Source: Chitinophagaceae bacterium LGM1
Lineage (GTDB): Bacteria > Bacteroidota > Bacteroidia > Chitinophagales > Chitinophagaceae
DNA: 64,000 nucleotides
NCBI GenBank assembly: GCA_018604165.1
Contig: CP075895.1
Coordinates: 2,847,001-2,911,000 of the forward strand
Direction of reading: 5' to 3'
Below the pieces are notes generated by a model. That model ran no database searches. It saw nothing but the letters and a program-made list of their open reading frames with translations, and had not been told where the DNA came from. Both the position numbers and the translations under genes were made by a program. Shown here in pieces: positions 1-8,383 of this stretch. Numbering within the stretch: position 1 is the first letter of the stretch; each line of letters starts with the position of its first letter.

Positions 1-142
1 TACCATCTGCTTCCAACACACCCGAAGCAAATACCATTTCGGTAACGTCTTTTATGACTGGCTGTGTAGTTTCTGTTTTTTTACCACAAGACAGCATGGT
101 AAATAGTGGCAGTAGTAACGCTGCTTTAATAATATTTTTCAT
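1..142 (-). CDS. RND efflux periplasmic adaptor (HlyD/MFP family), N-terminal part only
   Basis: Only the first 47 codons lie in the window; the gene continues past base 1. Reading leftwards from the ATG at 142 gives a lipoprotein signal peptide (MKNIIKAALLLPLFTMLSCG) with a lipobox ending at Cys19, then a short linker and the stretch VTEMVFASGVLEADG, typical of the start of an RND membrane-fusion protein. Its ATG overlaps the TGA of the TolC-like gene upstream (ATGA overlap), so the two are translationally coupled. In this family the adaptor bridges an inner-membrane RND pump and an outer-membrane TolC channel; the pump gene is presumably outside the window. Too little is visible to predict a substrate. 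Confidence 0.8.
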   Translation of the reverse strand, partial: MKNIIKAALLLPLFTMLSCGKKTETTQPVIKDVTEMVFASGVLEADG

Positions 143-1461
143 CTTATACTATTATAAATCTTGATTTTTGAATTTGTATGGTGGTGATTTGAAACAGCAG
201 ACACATGGTTGTATCGGCTATTTACCATAGTAGTGTAGCTGTTCAGTAACACATCTAAAGACAATATGCCTGCTTTGTAACTCTCTAAGTTTTTACGGTA
301 CGTGTCTGCCCGTAGCATATATATCTGTTGCTGATTAATGGCAGATGTTTTTGTTTTTTCAGCCTCAATCTTTAGTTGTTCAAAATCGAGTGTTGCCTGC
401 AATCTGCTATGGTTGGTATTTTGTTGCGCCAGTTTGTATTCATACTTAGCTTTAGTTGTCTGGCTGATGGTGCTGGCATTGGGTATCTGCCATACAGCTT
501 TAAGCCCTATATAGTTGCTGTTTATCCATTTTACATTCTTATCAAACAGACTGAATTGCGTATTGAATTGCTGGTCAGTATTAGAGCCGAAAGCTGATAT
601 TGTGGGCAACATTGTTGTTTTTATTTGCCTGTAGTTTGCCAAAGCATATTTTTCTTTAAGTGCCGATTGTGAAAGGCTTAGATCATTGAAGGTGGGCTGT
701 ATGATATTTAGCGGCCTGTCAACATCCATTTCATACGAAAGTAAAATGCTGTCGTCTTCGGGTATATCGCACAGGATTTTCAAAGCCTTATATTGCTGCA
801 TAATCATGTATTCTATCTGTGTAACAGACTCGTGTGTGGTAACTTTATTTACAAGTGCGTCATTTACGTCCTGTCGCTTTGCAATGCCTTGTTCATATTT
901 GCTTGATACTATATTATAGATAGTGTCAGCTGCAGACAGGTTTTGACGCGTGTACATGAGTTGGGATTGCAGGTTGATAATATTGTAATACGAAGCAGCA
1001 ATATTTTCCTGCAATGTTTTTTTCGACAATTTGTTGTCAACTGTCGTCATGGCGATGTTGATTTTTGCTAATCGAAGGTTTTGCCAACCTGCGGCATTCA
1101 GCAGCTTTACATCTGCATACTGGTTTAAGTTGTTGGTATATTGTATCCCGGTTTGTACCTCTCTGAATGTACCGGGTTGGCCACCAAAAGTTTCTGCTGG
1201 GAAAAGACTTACTGGCAGTGTGGTGTTATTGGTAACATTCAGTGAAACATTGGCATTGAAGTCTGGAATGCCCAGTATTGCAGCCAGTTTCGTCTGCTTT
1301 GCTTGCAAGTACTTTATATCGTTTGATGCTAATACTGTGCTTCTGGCATCTGTATAAGCAAGCAATGAATCGAGCGACATGATATTTTTTTGCGCTAGTG
1401 CTGTATATGAAAAACATGATAACAGCATTATCAATATTATGTTATAAATAAAAGGTCTCAT
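139..1461 (-). CDS. TolC-family outer membrane efflux protein
   Basis: This is a 440-residue protein with a signal peptide at residues 1-24 (MRPFIYNIILIML...ALAQ) followed by a long, mostly helical body. The repeated architecture includes a central stretch (SKYEQGIAKRQDVNDALVNK) and a C-terminal counterpart (SYKAGILSLDVLLNSYTTMV), which are the two pseudo-repeats typical of outer membrane efflux proteins. The length matches the family. It overlaps the DUF2147 gene upstream by 4 bp and the adaptor gene downstream by 4 bp, giving the order DUF2147, OMP, adaptor. The inferred role is the outer-membrane exit duct of a tripartite pump; no substrate can be predicted. Confidence 0.9.
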   Translation of the reverse strand: MRPFIYNIILIMLLSCFSYTALAQKNIMSLDSLLAYTDARSTVLASNDIKYLQAKQTKLAAILGIPDFNANVSLNVTNNTTLPVSLFPAETFGGQPGTFREVQTGIQYTNNLNQYADVKLLNAAGWQNLRLAKINIAMTTVDNKLSKKTLQENIAASYYNIINLQSQLMYTRQNLSAADTIYNIVSSKYEQGIAKRQDVNDALVNKVTTHESVTQIEYMIMQQYKALKILCDIPEDDSILLSYEMDVDRPLNIIQPTFNDLSLSQSALKEKYALANYRQIKTTMLPTISAFGSNTDQQFNTQFSLFDKNVKWINSNYIGLKAVWQIPNASTISQTTKAKYEYKLAQQNTNHSRLQATLDFEQLKIEAEKTKTSAINQQQIYMLRADTYRKNLESYKAGILSLDVLLNSYTTMVNSRYNHVSAVSNHHHTNSKIKIYNSIR

Positions 1462-1811
1462 TGTATACGGGATATGTACATTGTTTTTGTCAAAAGCAGT
1501 TTTCTTACAGTTATCTTTATCTTGTCAGGACTAATCTGTGTCAATGTAGCATTCAGTTCTATATTAGCATCGGGCGGGTGCATAGTGCCTTTGTATTGTT
1601 TTTTATCGGCATCATAGACCAGCTTTTTCAATACTACTTTTTGTTTATTGTCTGCATCTCTTCCATAGTATGCGCCATCTTTGGCATAGTATATTTCTAT
1701 TTTAATATTCTCCTTGCCATCATCTTTCCACAATCCGGTTATTGTTTTTTCCTGTCCTGATGCGTAGTACTGTAAGCCAATTAGCAGCATACTTGTCAAT
1801 TGCTTTATCAT
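1458..1811 (-). CDS. DUF2147-like small secreted protein
   Basis: This 117-residue protein has an N-terminal signal peptide (MIKQLTSMLLIGLQYYASGQ). The body begins ITGLWKDDGKENIKIEIY and continues with GAYYGRD, both characteristic of the DUF2147 family, whose members are small periplasmic or exported beta-barrel-like proteins of unknown biochemical role. A motif of the type PPDANIELNA follows. It is the first gene of the efflux operon: its stop overlaps the start of the TolC-like gene. The link with efflux is seen only as gene order; function is not known. Confidence 0.8.
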   Translation of the reverse strand: MIKQLTSMLLIGLQYYASGQEKTITGLWKDDGKENIKIEIYYAKDGAYYGRDADNKQKVVLKKLVYDADKKQYKGTMHPPDANIELNATLTQISPDKIKITVRKLLLTKTMYISRIQ

Positions 1812-1920
1812 ACATTGTCAGTTTTATTGTACAAAAATCAGGAGTATTTTTTTGAGAGAGAAAATATTGAGATGAATGCCGTAAGAACTGCGATTAATGG
1901 TATAGTAGGTTTTACAAACC

Positions 1921-1949
1921 AAAAAAGAGCGCAGAAAGAATTCTGCGCT
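1921..1949 (-). terminator. Intrinsic terminator, minus strand
   Basis: A 9-bp perfect stem AGCGCAGAA/TTCTGCGCT (1928-1936 and 1941-1949) closes an AGAA loop. On the minus strand it is followed by a run of six T (A-run at 1921-1926). It lies about 250 bp downstream of the LytTR gene and upstream of the efflux operon, so it probably separates the two units. Confidence 0.75.
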
Positions 1950-2196
1950 TGAAACACTCATGCAAAAAAATCACCCCTAATTTAAAATGTATGAGCATTT
2001 GTTTTGTTTGATAACGCTTTGTTACAGCATTGTCAAACATACACCTGAACTACTATGAGCATAAATGAGCGCAATGGAGCGTATTGGTTGCATCTTGAAA
2101 GAAGCCACATTCTCATTTATGAGTTAAAAGTATTGTGCCAAGTTTAGAGTGTATAAAATATGAGATAAATGCAATGAAAACTGCGAAGTATGACAA

Positions 2197-2889
2197 TCAG
2201 GGTTTGTAGCGTTTCCCGAATTCTTCAACATAAGTTTTGCCTATAGAAACTTCTCTTTCTGGTAGATAAATGGTGTTGTTGCGAACAGATAAGATGCGAT
2301 GAAATGGCACTATAAAACTTCTATGTACGCGCACAAAGTCACTATCAGGAAGTTTATCAAGCATGTCTTTCATTGTCATGCGTGCAACGATGGTTTTTCG
2401 GTTACTGACAAATATTTTCAGATAGTCTGCCAATCCTTCTATATACAATATATCTGTCAGGTACAATTTTATTAAACTATAATCTGCCCTAATAAATATG
2501 TAATTGTCTTCTGTATGCCCGGATTTGAGGGTGTATTGATAAAACTCTTTTGCTTTGATAACTGCTTTTTCAAAACGCGGAAAGTTGATAGGCTTCAACA
2601 AATAATCTATTGCATTCAGTTCATAGCTCTCTACTGCATAGCTACTAAAAGCTGTGGTGAAGATGACCATTATATTTTTGGGCAAGCTTTTCACAAGGCT
2701 GATGCCCGACATGGCAGGCATTTGTATGTCAACAAATACAAGGTCTGTAGGATTGCTTTTCAGGTGTTCCAACGCCTCAGTAGGTCTGGTGAATGTTTTT
2801 TGCAGGGTTATAAAATCTTTTTTAGCGCAGTATGCTTGAATAAGCTTCAGTGCCAGTGGCTCATCATCTATGGCTATTGCTTTTATCAT
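2197..2889 (-). CDS. LytTR-family response regulator
   Basis: This 230-residue protein has a receiver domain at about residues 1-120, with the acidic pair D8/D9, the phospho-acceptor D54 in VFVDIQMP and K99 in YLLKP. A LytTR DNA-binding domain follows at about 135-228 (VRVHRSFIVPFHRILSVRNN, ending EVSIGKTYVEEF). The start codon overlaps the stop of the adjacent histidine kinase, so the two form a classical LytS/LytTR pair. Family members bind direct repeats upstream of target genes; the target is not visible here, although the adjacent efflux operon is a natural candidate. Confidence 0.93.
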   Translation of the reverse strand: MIKAIAIDDEPLALKLIQAYCAKKDFITLQKTFTRPTEALEHLKSNPTDLVFVDIQMPAMSGISLVKSLPKNIMVIFTTAFSSYAVESYELNAIDYLLKPINFPRFEKAVIKAKEFYQYTLKSGHTEDNYIFIRADYSLIKLYLTDILYIEGLADYLKIFVSNRKTIVARMTMKDMLDKLPDSDFVRVHRSFIVPFHRILSVRNNTIYLPEREVSIGKTYVEEFGKRYKP

Positions 2890-3911
2890 GATAACTGTAT
2901 GTGGAGTGAAACAGTAAATGAAGTAGCCCCATCTTCAATCTGTAATTGATGATGATTGGGGTATAGCATCTGCAATCTGCTGCGTGTATTTTCAATGCCT
3001 AATCCACTACTTTCGGTAGTAGTAGTTTGTACTTGTACTTTATTGTTCTGCACAAGTAGGTGTATGTCATCTTCTTTTACCTCTATATTAATATTTATTA
3101 GACTGTCTTCTTCTGCATTTACACCATGCTTGAAGGCATTTTCAATAAATGGTTGGATGAGCATTGGGGCTATTTGTTGTTCGTTGACAGTACCTGTAAC
3201 TGTAAAATTCAACTTAACTGCATCATCCAGTCGTACTTTTTGTAAGTCTATATAATTGTGTATGTATTGTATTTCATCTTCAAGCGGCACAAAATCATTT
3301 TGAGTATCCTTCATCGTATAGCGCATCATTTCAGATAATTTCTGCACCATTTCTGCCGTTGCGGGAGATTTTTCGATAGCTGTAACATAAATACTATTCA
3401 ATGTGTTAAACAAGAAATGCGGATTTATTTGCGACTTGAGTGATGATAGTTGTGCAGATAGTTTTTCTTTTTCCGCCTGCTTCAGTTGGTTGTTCAAAGC
3501 GAGCGAAATGGAAGTAATAAACGAAACCATTAGCATCAAAAAGCCATTAGCGCGAACAATAGGCCCAATCTGTGATATAAGTGGGAATTCTTTCTCTAAT
3601 CTATCAGGATTCACGTTGAATATATAAAACACAAGCCCTGCTAATAGTATTGCGGCTATGGCTGTAGAGATAAAAATGATAGCATAGCGGCCATATTTTT
3701 TCTTTAACAGGTATTTTGGAATGAATATGTAGTAATTGAGATAGAACAAAGAAATTAAAACTAAGCTTTGTACTATGATGGGCATGTATGGGATATGATG
3801 TGCATCCTTACTTACTGATTTCAATACTTGAAATACAGATAAATATGGCACTAACAGTAACAGCACCCATGCTATAATGTGTACAGATATAGTTGAAATC
3901 CTATTTTTCAT
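2886..3911 (-). CDS. LytS/YehU-type membrane sensor histidine kinase
   Basis: This 341-residue protein has four predicted membrane helices at about 8-28, 42-65, 76-98 and 120-140, with no large periplasmic domain. A His_kinase region follows with phospho-acceptor H165 in SQINPHFLFNTLNSIY. The ATP-binding part is C-terminal, with an N-box (PFIENAFKHGV) and a G-box (SGLGIENTRSRLQMLY). It is followed directly by the LytTR regulator with a 4-bp overlap. The predicted role is to autophosphorylate at H165 and pass phosphate to D54 of its partner. The signal sensed is unknown. Confidence 0.93.
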   Translation of the reverse strand: MKNRISTISVHIIAWVLLLLVPYLSVFQVLKSVSKDAHHIPYMPIIVQSLVLISLFYLNYYIFIPKYLLKKKYGRYAIIFISTAIAAILLAGLVFYIFNVNPDRLEKEFPLISQIGPIVRANGFLMLMVSFITSISLALNNQLKQAEKEKLSAQLSSLKSQINPHFLFNTLNSIYVTAIEKSPATAEMVQKLSEMMRYTMKDTQNDFVPLEDEIQYIHNYIDLQKVRLDDAVKLNFTVTGTVNEQQIAPMLIQPFIENAFKHGVNAEEDSLININIEVKEDDIHLLVQNNKVQVQTTTTESSGLGIENTRSRLQMLYPNHHQLQIEDGATSFTVSLHIQLS

Positions 3912-4167
3912 ACTTGTGTTGCAATACTAATTTACAATCTGCAAATTGTATATTATTCTCCTTCCGGCAAAATACCTACATCGCTGCATTCAGTGTATTG
4001 TTCGCAATTGTTAGACTTTATTAAACTTATGCTTATAGGCTAGGGAATCATTAGAATAGTTAAGTATTCACATATTGGGAATATGTTTCAATACGAACTT
4101 TTATTACGCACTAGTGAGGGATAATAAATTGTGAGTTCTTTTGCTATATAATATATCTCGTCGGGAA

Positions 4168-4314
4168 TCGAACCAATTAATATTCATTATCAGCATTTTA
4201 CAAATAACAATAAAAACTCGACGGAAAAGTCGAACCCCTGAAAACCTTCTACTGTAGCGGTTTTCAGGAGTTTATGATTTTTTGGTGTGGAGTCTACGGA
4301 ACGAGTGTCGAACC
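4168..4314 (-). repeat. Three tRNA-3'-end-like TCGAACC fragments (possible att scars)
   Basis: TCGAACC, the complement of the tRNA T-loop GGTTCGA, occurs at 4168-4174, 4230-4236 and 4308-4314. The first and third share flanks (TCGAACCAATTAA and TCGAACCAGTTAA). None has a matching 5' T-stem, anticodon arm or D arm, so none is a whole tRNA. Partial tRNA 3' ends like these are commonly left by repeated site-specific integration. Confidence 0.35.
4237..4283 (+). terminator. Hairpin with downstream T-run
   Basis: A 10-bp perfect stem CCTGAAAACC/GGTTTTCAGG (4237-4246 and 4259-4268) closes a 12-nt loop and is followed by TTTTTT at 4278-4283. The T-run starts 9 nt after the stem, so it may be a weak terminator or another RNA structure. 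No gene lies just upstream on the plus strand. Confidence 0.4.
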
Positions 4315-4464
4315 AGTTAAATGAATTTTTCTGTTGTATTTACCCATTGAAAGACAGTTTGGGCTTCGCTTTAAGTGGTTTACAATGAACTATTTCTCAA
4401 ACTCTTATAAAATCTAAAATATTAGAAAGCTGATTATTATATATAATATAAGTGATTTAAACCT

Positions 4465-4499
4465 AAAGCTAAAGGAGCCAATAAGGCTCCTTTAGCTTT
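4465..4499 (+). terminator. Strong intrinsic terminator, probably bidirectional
   Basis: A 15-bp perfect stem AAAGCTAAAGGAGCC/GGCTCCTTTAGCTTT (4465-4479 and 4485-4499) closes an AATAA loop and runs into further T. No coding gene is close on either side, so the transcript it ends is unidentified; it may be a leftover from a displaced gene or a small RNA. Confidence 0.75.
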
Positions 4500-4591
4500 T
4501 TAATTCGTAGACCATTACTATTGTAAATCATCTAAAGTGTATAGTTATTTTAGGACTTAACAATTTTCTTGCTAGCAGAACTGTAGTAATT

Positions 4592-4682
4592 TGTAGCATT
4601 TTACATAAATAATTAAAAATAAGAAAGATAGGACTAATACAAGATATTTTCATTGTAGCAGTTTTGTAGCAAGAATGTAGCA
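4592..4682 (+). repeat. TGTAGCA repeat cluster (left)
   Basis: TGTAGCA occurs at 4592, 4654, 4665 and 4676; the last three are spaced exactly 11 bp. The block ATTGTAGCAG-N2-TTGTAGCAA recurs at 61622-61642 near the other end of the accessory region. Regularly spaced short direct repeats of this kind fit recombinase arm sites or a regulator's binding sites. Confidence 0.6.
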
Positions 4683-4717
4683 AACTCAAGATTAAGGAAA
4701 CTATATTAAGTAAATAA

Positions 4718-5509
4718 TTGACTGTGTCTGAAATTAATCAATATCTAACTCGACTTTCTAAACAATTAATGCTTGCAGATGCTCAAATCAAAAGAATTGA
4801 AATCTCCATCTCATATTTACGTTCAAAACTTTGGTCAGTCTTTCAAGATAAACTGGAAAGTGTTTTCGTTTATGGCTCATATGACAGGCAAACCATAATA
4901 CCTGTTGATGCGGATATGGACGTTGATGTTATGGTACTATTTAAACAAAACAAATGGAAACCAGATACCTATCTGAAACAAATTAGTGATTTCTGTATAA
5001 AACATTATTCTACCTCAGTTGTATATCGTGACCGACCATCTATCACTATTGAATTAGACCATATAAAGTTTGAGATTATACCTGCTTATAATTCAGAGGA
5101 TCAAGTGAAAATACCTGCTAAAAAAGGTGACGAGGTTATTTGGATTTCTACATCCCCCCAAGATTTTAAAAACGCAGTACTAACTAAAGACAAAAACAAT
5201 AACAAATTTATTTTACCAAGTATTCGGCTATATAAATACTGGAACTTACTCAATAATAAGCCATTCTTACCTTATGAAATAGAAAAGTATATAGTTGAAA
5301 AAACATATTATTTCATATTTTCTACACCTTCGTTAGAGGAATATTTTTTAGCTATTGCGAACGATTTACAAAGCATCGCTAAAAACGACAAACAAAAGGA
5401 ATCTGTGAAATTGCTTCAGGAAAAAATCAAGGATTTACAACAGATTGTTCAAAATAATGTAACACAATTCGATGCAAATTTTTCAGCATATCTGCCACAA
5501 CTAATTTAA
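4718..5509 (+). CDS. SMODS-type nucleotidyltransferase (CD-NTase-like)
   Basis: This 263-residue protein has the nucleotidyltransferase signature GSYDRQTIIPVDADMDVDVMV, with G53-S54 and an acidic cluster D66, D68, D70. A third acidic strand follows in IKFEIIPAY. This fits the SMODS/CD-NTase fold that makes cyclic oligonucleotides in CBASS immunity. The first codon is TTG at 4718; GTG at 4724 is an alternative and there is no clear ribosome-binding site. It converges on the S-4TM gene with an 8-bp gap. It is shorter than many CD-NTases (about 300-400 aa) and lacks a visible C-terminal extension. It may be a second synthase or a diverged homologue. Confidence 0.75.
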   Translation: MTVSEINQYLTRLSKQLMLADAQIKRIEISISYLRSKLWSVFQDKLESVFVYGSYDRQTIIPVDADMDVDVMVLFKQNKWKPDTYLKQISDFCIKHYSTSVVYRDRPSITIELDHIKFEIIPAYNSEDQVKIPAKKGDEVIWISTSPQDFKNAVLTKDKNNNKFILPSIRLYKYWNLLNNKPFLPYEIEKYIVEKTYYFIFSTPSLEEYFLAIANDLQSIAKNDKQKESVKLLQEKIKDLQQIVQNNVTQFDANFSAYLPQLI

Positions 5510-5517
5510 CTACTCAA

Positions 5518-6426
5518 TTAACTTTTTAATAAAGATTGTGCTTCCTCAACTAGTATTTCACTTGAACGATTCATTAGTTCTTCCTGGCTATCTCTGAACA
5601 GCTTATAATAAGTATCGAGTATTAGTGGGCTTTTACTTCTATGTTCGAATATTTCATCTTGCAAACGTCTAGAATTACCTTCAATCATTTCTTTAGACAG
5701 GTTACCGCTTAAAGCTTCGTTCCATACTTGTTTGGAGAAAGCAACTAACTCATTGAGTCTTTTCGCCGCCTCATTGTTATCATTATATTGCTTAATACAA
5801 AACTGAAAAAATGGAATGAGCCCACTTGCTATCAAAGTAACTTGAACCAGAGTTAAATTTGCAATTAGACCAGCTATCATAATCACTGTAAATACAATCG
5901 AACCAGTATACATCAAAAACGTTGAGTACCGTTCTCTAAGTTTCGAATCCCACCAGCAATTAGTACGCTGGCAAAGTATTCTCGCAATGTGCATTGGAAG
6001 TTTCCCTACTTCAGACGAATACCAATTTCTAATTCTCTCTACATTGGTTTTTACTTTTATATGCGCATTATAATACTGGAGTACTTCTTCAACAGCAATA
6101 TCGTCGACTGTTTTCAAAGGAGATACGGGTATTTTTAAAACATCACAGTCAAATAACTCTTGAATTTTTGCGGCTTTTATCCTCTTTCGTTTGATAACAG
6201 GTTCAATAAATGTTATGTCTGCAATGAACGATAGCACTCCAAATATTGCTGATATAACTGAAAGGTATGGCCTGATTAGAGCAACAGAAGACAAGAGAAC
6301 TGGCAGGAAAACTGTGAGAACTATTTGACTAAGGTGCCATCTTTTAGCTGAGGAGTACAACTCTCTTTGAGCTGCTAAACGTTCCAGTTGCTTCTGTGTA
6401 TTTTGATCTGTTGGAATTTGGTTCAT
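5518..6426 (-). CDS. S-4TM family membrane effector of CBASS
   Basis: This 302-residue protein has two pairs of membrane helices, at about 30-75 (LSQIVLTVFLPVLLSSVALI, then VISAIFGVLSFIADITFIEP) and 170-215 (GSIVFTVIMIAGLIANLTLV, then TLIASGLIPFFQFCI). Soluble helical regions separate them. This arrangement and the N-terminal QLERLAAQRELYSSAKRW stretch match the SMODS-associated S-4TM family, predicted pore-forming effectors triggered by cyclic nucleotides. The gene directly follows the CD-NTase at 6426-7304 with a 1-bp overlap, the usual synthase-effector order. The expected outcome on phage infection is membrane disruption and abortive infection; this is known for the family, not tested here. 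Confidence 0.8.
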   Translation of the reverse strand: MNQIPTDQNTQKQLERLAAQRELYSSAKRWHLSQIVLTVFLPVLLSSVALIRPYLSVISAIFGVLSFIADITFIEPVIKRKRIKAAKIQELFDCDVLKIPVSPLKTVDDIAVEEVLQYYNAHIKVKTNVERIRNWYSSEVGKLPMHIARILCQRTNCWWDSKLRERYSTFLMYTGSIVFTVIMIAGLIANLTLVQVTLIASGLIPFFQFCIKQYNDNNEAAKRLNELVAFSKQVWNEALSGNLSKEMIEGNSRRLQDEIFEHRSKSPLILDTYYKLFRDSQEELMNRSSEILVEEAQSLLKS

Positions 6427-7304
6427 TATCTGCTCGGAAATTCATAATTATAAAAAAGATTCCACCAATAAAAACAATCGTCAATATTCTTTTCCCGGTT
6501 ATCATAGGCCTTCTCCACTCTCGAATACGCCGTTGACAATTTGGATAAAGCATCTTGTCTTTTTACATCCGTAGTACAGGCTCTAACATATCCTGATACA
6601 CCCATTGGATCTTGTATACTCGCAAGGTTATTTTCATAGAGGAGTTTGATTACATGCCGAATATCAATATCATAGACTATTGACGACTCACTTTCAGCAT
6701 ATTTTGTCGTTCTCAACTCAAGATAGAATGAATTAATAGGTACATTATTATGAAACTTCCAAGCTTTAATTAAACGTATTAGGGGTTTAAGCTTGTAATT
6801 AAGCCTTTCGTCTTCCCTTTTCACATATGCATTATGGGCGTCAGGACTAGACTGCATCCATGAACCATCAAAGTTCGGAATATCATAGTATCCTTTGCTA
6901 CCAACAGGCGTATTTATTAATCCATTAAAAGTGCTAGGTGTCACTTCTAGCGTTTCAGAAGCATAAGTGCCAAAAGGAATTTTGACAGCCGGCGTATTAA
7001 CCGCAATACCATTAGTACTCCAAAAGGTACTTTCGAGCGCCTCTCTAACTTTACGTAATGTATACCCCGAGTCATAAGAAACATTTTTAACTGGGATCAC
7101 AGCAAAATAGTCAGTATCGCTGTAATGTCTTACTCCTGTACCATTTCCAAATGAGCCTGTCTCAAAAAAATTATAACAACCGAAATTATTTTCTAAACAT
7201 GACTTGACAGAATCTTTATGTGATTTTGCCTTGTTTTGTTCTGTAGCAGAAGGTGCCAGCCATGAGAGGAAAGTATCAAATGCTTGTTCCAGTGTTTTCG
7301 CCAT
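6426..7304 (-). CDS. CD-NTase (SMODS) cyclic oligonucleotide synthase
   Basis: This 292-residue protein has the catalytic motif G50-S51 followed by D63-T-D65 (GSFGNGTGVRHYSDTDYF), and a third acidic position E120 in TLEVTPS. C-terminal helices resembling an OAS/PAP-like core follow (LIRLIKAWKFHNN). The length suits the SMODS group. It is the first gene of a two-gene unit with the S-4TM effector, so it is the probable cognate synthase: it would convert nucleotides into a cyclic signal during infection. No Cap2/Cap3 or HORMA/TRIP13 genes are seen, which would make this a minimal (type I) CBASS. Confidence 0.85.
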   Translation of the reverse strand: MAKTLEQAFDTFLSWLAPSATEQNKAKSHKDSVKSCLENNFGCYNFFETGSFGNGTGVRHYSDTDYFAVIPVKNVSYDSGYTLRKVREALESTFWSTNGIAVNTPAVKIPFGTYASETLEVTPSTFNGLINTPVGSKGYYDIPNFDGSWMQSSPDAHNAYVKREDERLNYKLKPLIRLIKAWKFHNNVPINSFYLELRTTKYAESESSIVYDIDIRHVIKLLYENNLASIQDPMGVSGYVRACTTDVKRQDALSKLSTAYSRVEKAYDNREKNIDDCFYWWNLFYNYEFPSR

Positions 7305-7459
7305 TGTTGATTAGTGTTTACAACTTTTTTGAATAAATCTACATATAATATGTAGTTAACAAATTACACAAAAAACAAGTAATTCTAAAGTCAGAATTGT
7401 TCAAGTCTATTTATTGCTAACCAAATTTTATTAGGATTCATAGGAACGACAGATACGTA

Positions 7460-8383
7460 TTAATTTTCTTTGTGGAAAATCCTTAAATAATTGGTCTGAA
7501 GTTTTGTGATTGGCTCAAAAATTTCAAAGAGTAATAATTGACCATTTGTAAGTTGGTTAAACCCGATTTGCCAAGTGTCGAATTTTTCACGATTTATTTT
7601 ATCTGTAATTTTGCTTATTGTTAGTGGCTTGCCATCAGCAATATCAATAGCTTTGAAATGATTGCCATCAAATCTCCAGTCTGAAACAGACAACTTAACA
7701 GATGAATAATGAATTTTACCGTCTTGCTGTAATTGCGGATCAAAAATTAGTGATACAAATAAGTGCAATATGGTTGGCTCTGATTTATTGTTTATGAAAA
7801 CAGGCGATACAGAAAAAGCTATGTATTTCTTCCCTTGCATTGATACAATAACACCTTTCGTAACGAATTGACGTAATTGGTCAATTAAACTGTAATAGCT
7901 ATCCATCCTGACTTTACGTAGTTCAGGGTTTTCATATAGCCCGTTTATTAAATCAAAAATCCAATACACTTTATGAATAATTGCCACGCCGCCAATCCCG
8001 TTGTCTAATCTGTGGACTTTCCTATTGCGCAGTTTCCGCATATTATGAATACGCTCCTTATCTTCTGTTTCAAAATAATTGTTCACAAAGAACCAGTCTA
8101 TGAGCTTTTCAAAACTTTCCTTAGAACGTTGGCCATGTATTTCTTTCCATCGTGTCGATAGTGCTTTATCCAGTAAAAAGATTGCCTGAGTAATAGCAAT
8201 CTCAATAAATGAATATTCATAATAACTATGTAGTAATAGTTTCTGTGCCTGCAATCCTCCTTCCTTTATTTCATCAGCTACCTCATCTTTGAAAAATACT
8301 GGCTCTAAGATATTGTCATGGAAGGATTGTAATGTTGTAATTACCTCAAAGCCTTGCCATATATCATCTTTTATCAATTCCAT
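7460..8383 (-). CDS. HEPN-like protein, possible RNase effector
   Basis: The N-terminal half of this 307-residue protein is all-helical and contains RNRKVH at residues 119-124 (R-X4-H), the active-site pattern of HEPN ribonucleases and toxins. The preceding helix reads KERIHNMRKL. The C-terminal half is predicted beta-rich and was not recognised. The gene lies on its own, 155 bp upstream of the CD-NTase and divergent from the two-gene unit that starts at 8516. A TGCTACA site (8434-8440) occurs in the divergent promoter region. It may be a stand-alone defence gene or an accessory of either neighbour. The HEPN call rests on one motif and helical context. Confidence 0.5.
   Translation of the reverse strand: MELIKDDIWQGFEVITTLQSFHDNILEPVFFKDEVADEIKEGGLQAQKLLLHSYYEYSFIEIAITQAIFLLDKALSTRWKEIHGQRSKESFEKLIDWFFVNNYFETEDKERIHNMRKLRNRKVHRLDNGIGGVAIIHKVYWIFDLINGLYENPELRKVRMDSYYSLIDQLRQFVTKGVIVSMQGKKYIAFSVSPVFINNKSEPTILHLFVSLIFDPQLQQDGKIHYSSVKLSVSDWRFDGNHFKAIDIADGKPLTISKITDKINREKFDTWQIGFNQLTNGQLLLFEIFEPITKLQTNYLRIFHKEN

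Larger units (their letters stand above)
3912..4717. other. 806-bp non-coding junction region
   Basis: No credible gene is present. The stretch holds three TCGAACC motifs (4168, 4230, 4308), two hairpins (4237-4268 and 4465-4499) and four TGTAGCA repeats (4592-4682). It separates ordinary chromosomal genes on the left from the AT-rich defence island on the right, and is the best candidate for the left boundary of the inserted DNA. That reading is an inference from the repeat content and the change of gene type. Confidence 0.5.

Noticed and set aside
4150-4320. Possible tRNA genes on the minus strand
   Set aside because: Only T-loop-like GGTTCGA and 3' sequences are present; no complementary T-stem, anticodon arm or acceptor 5' half can be drawn.
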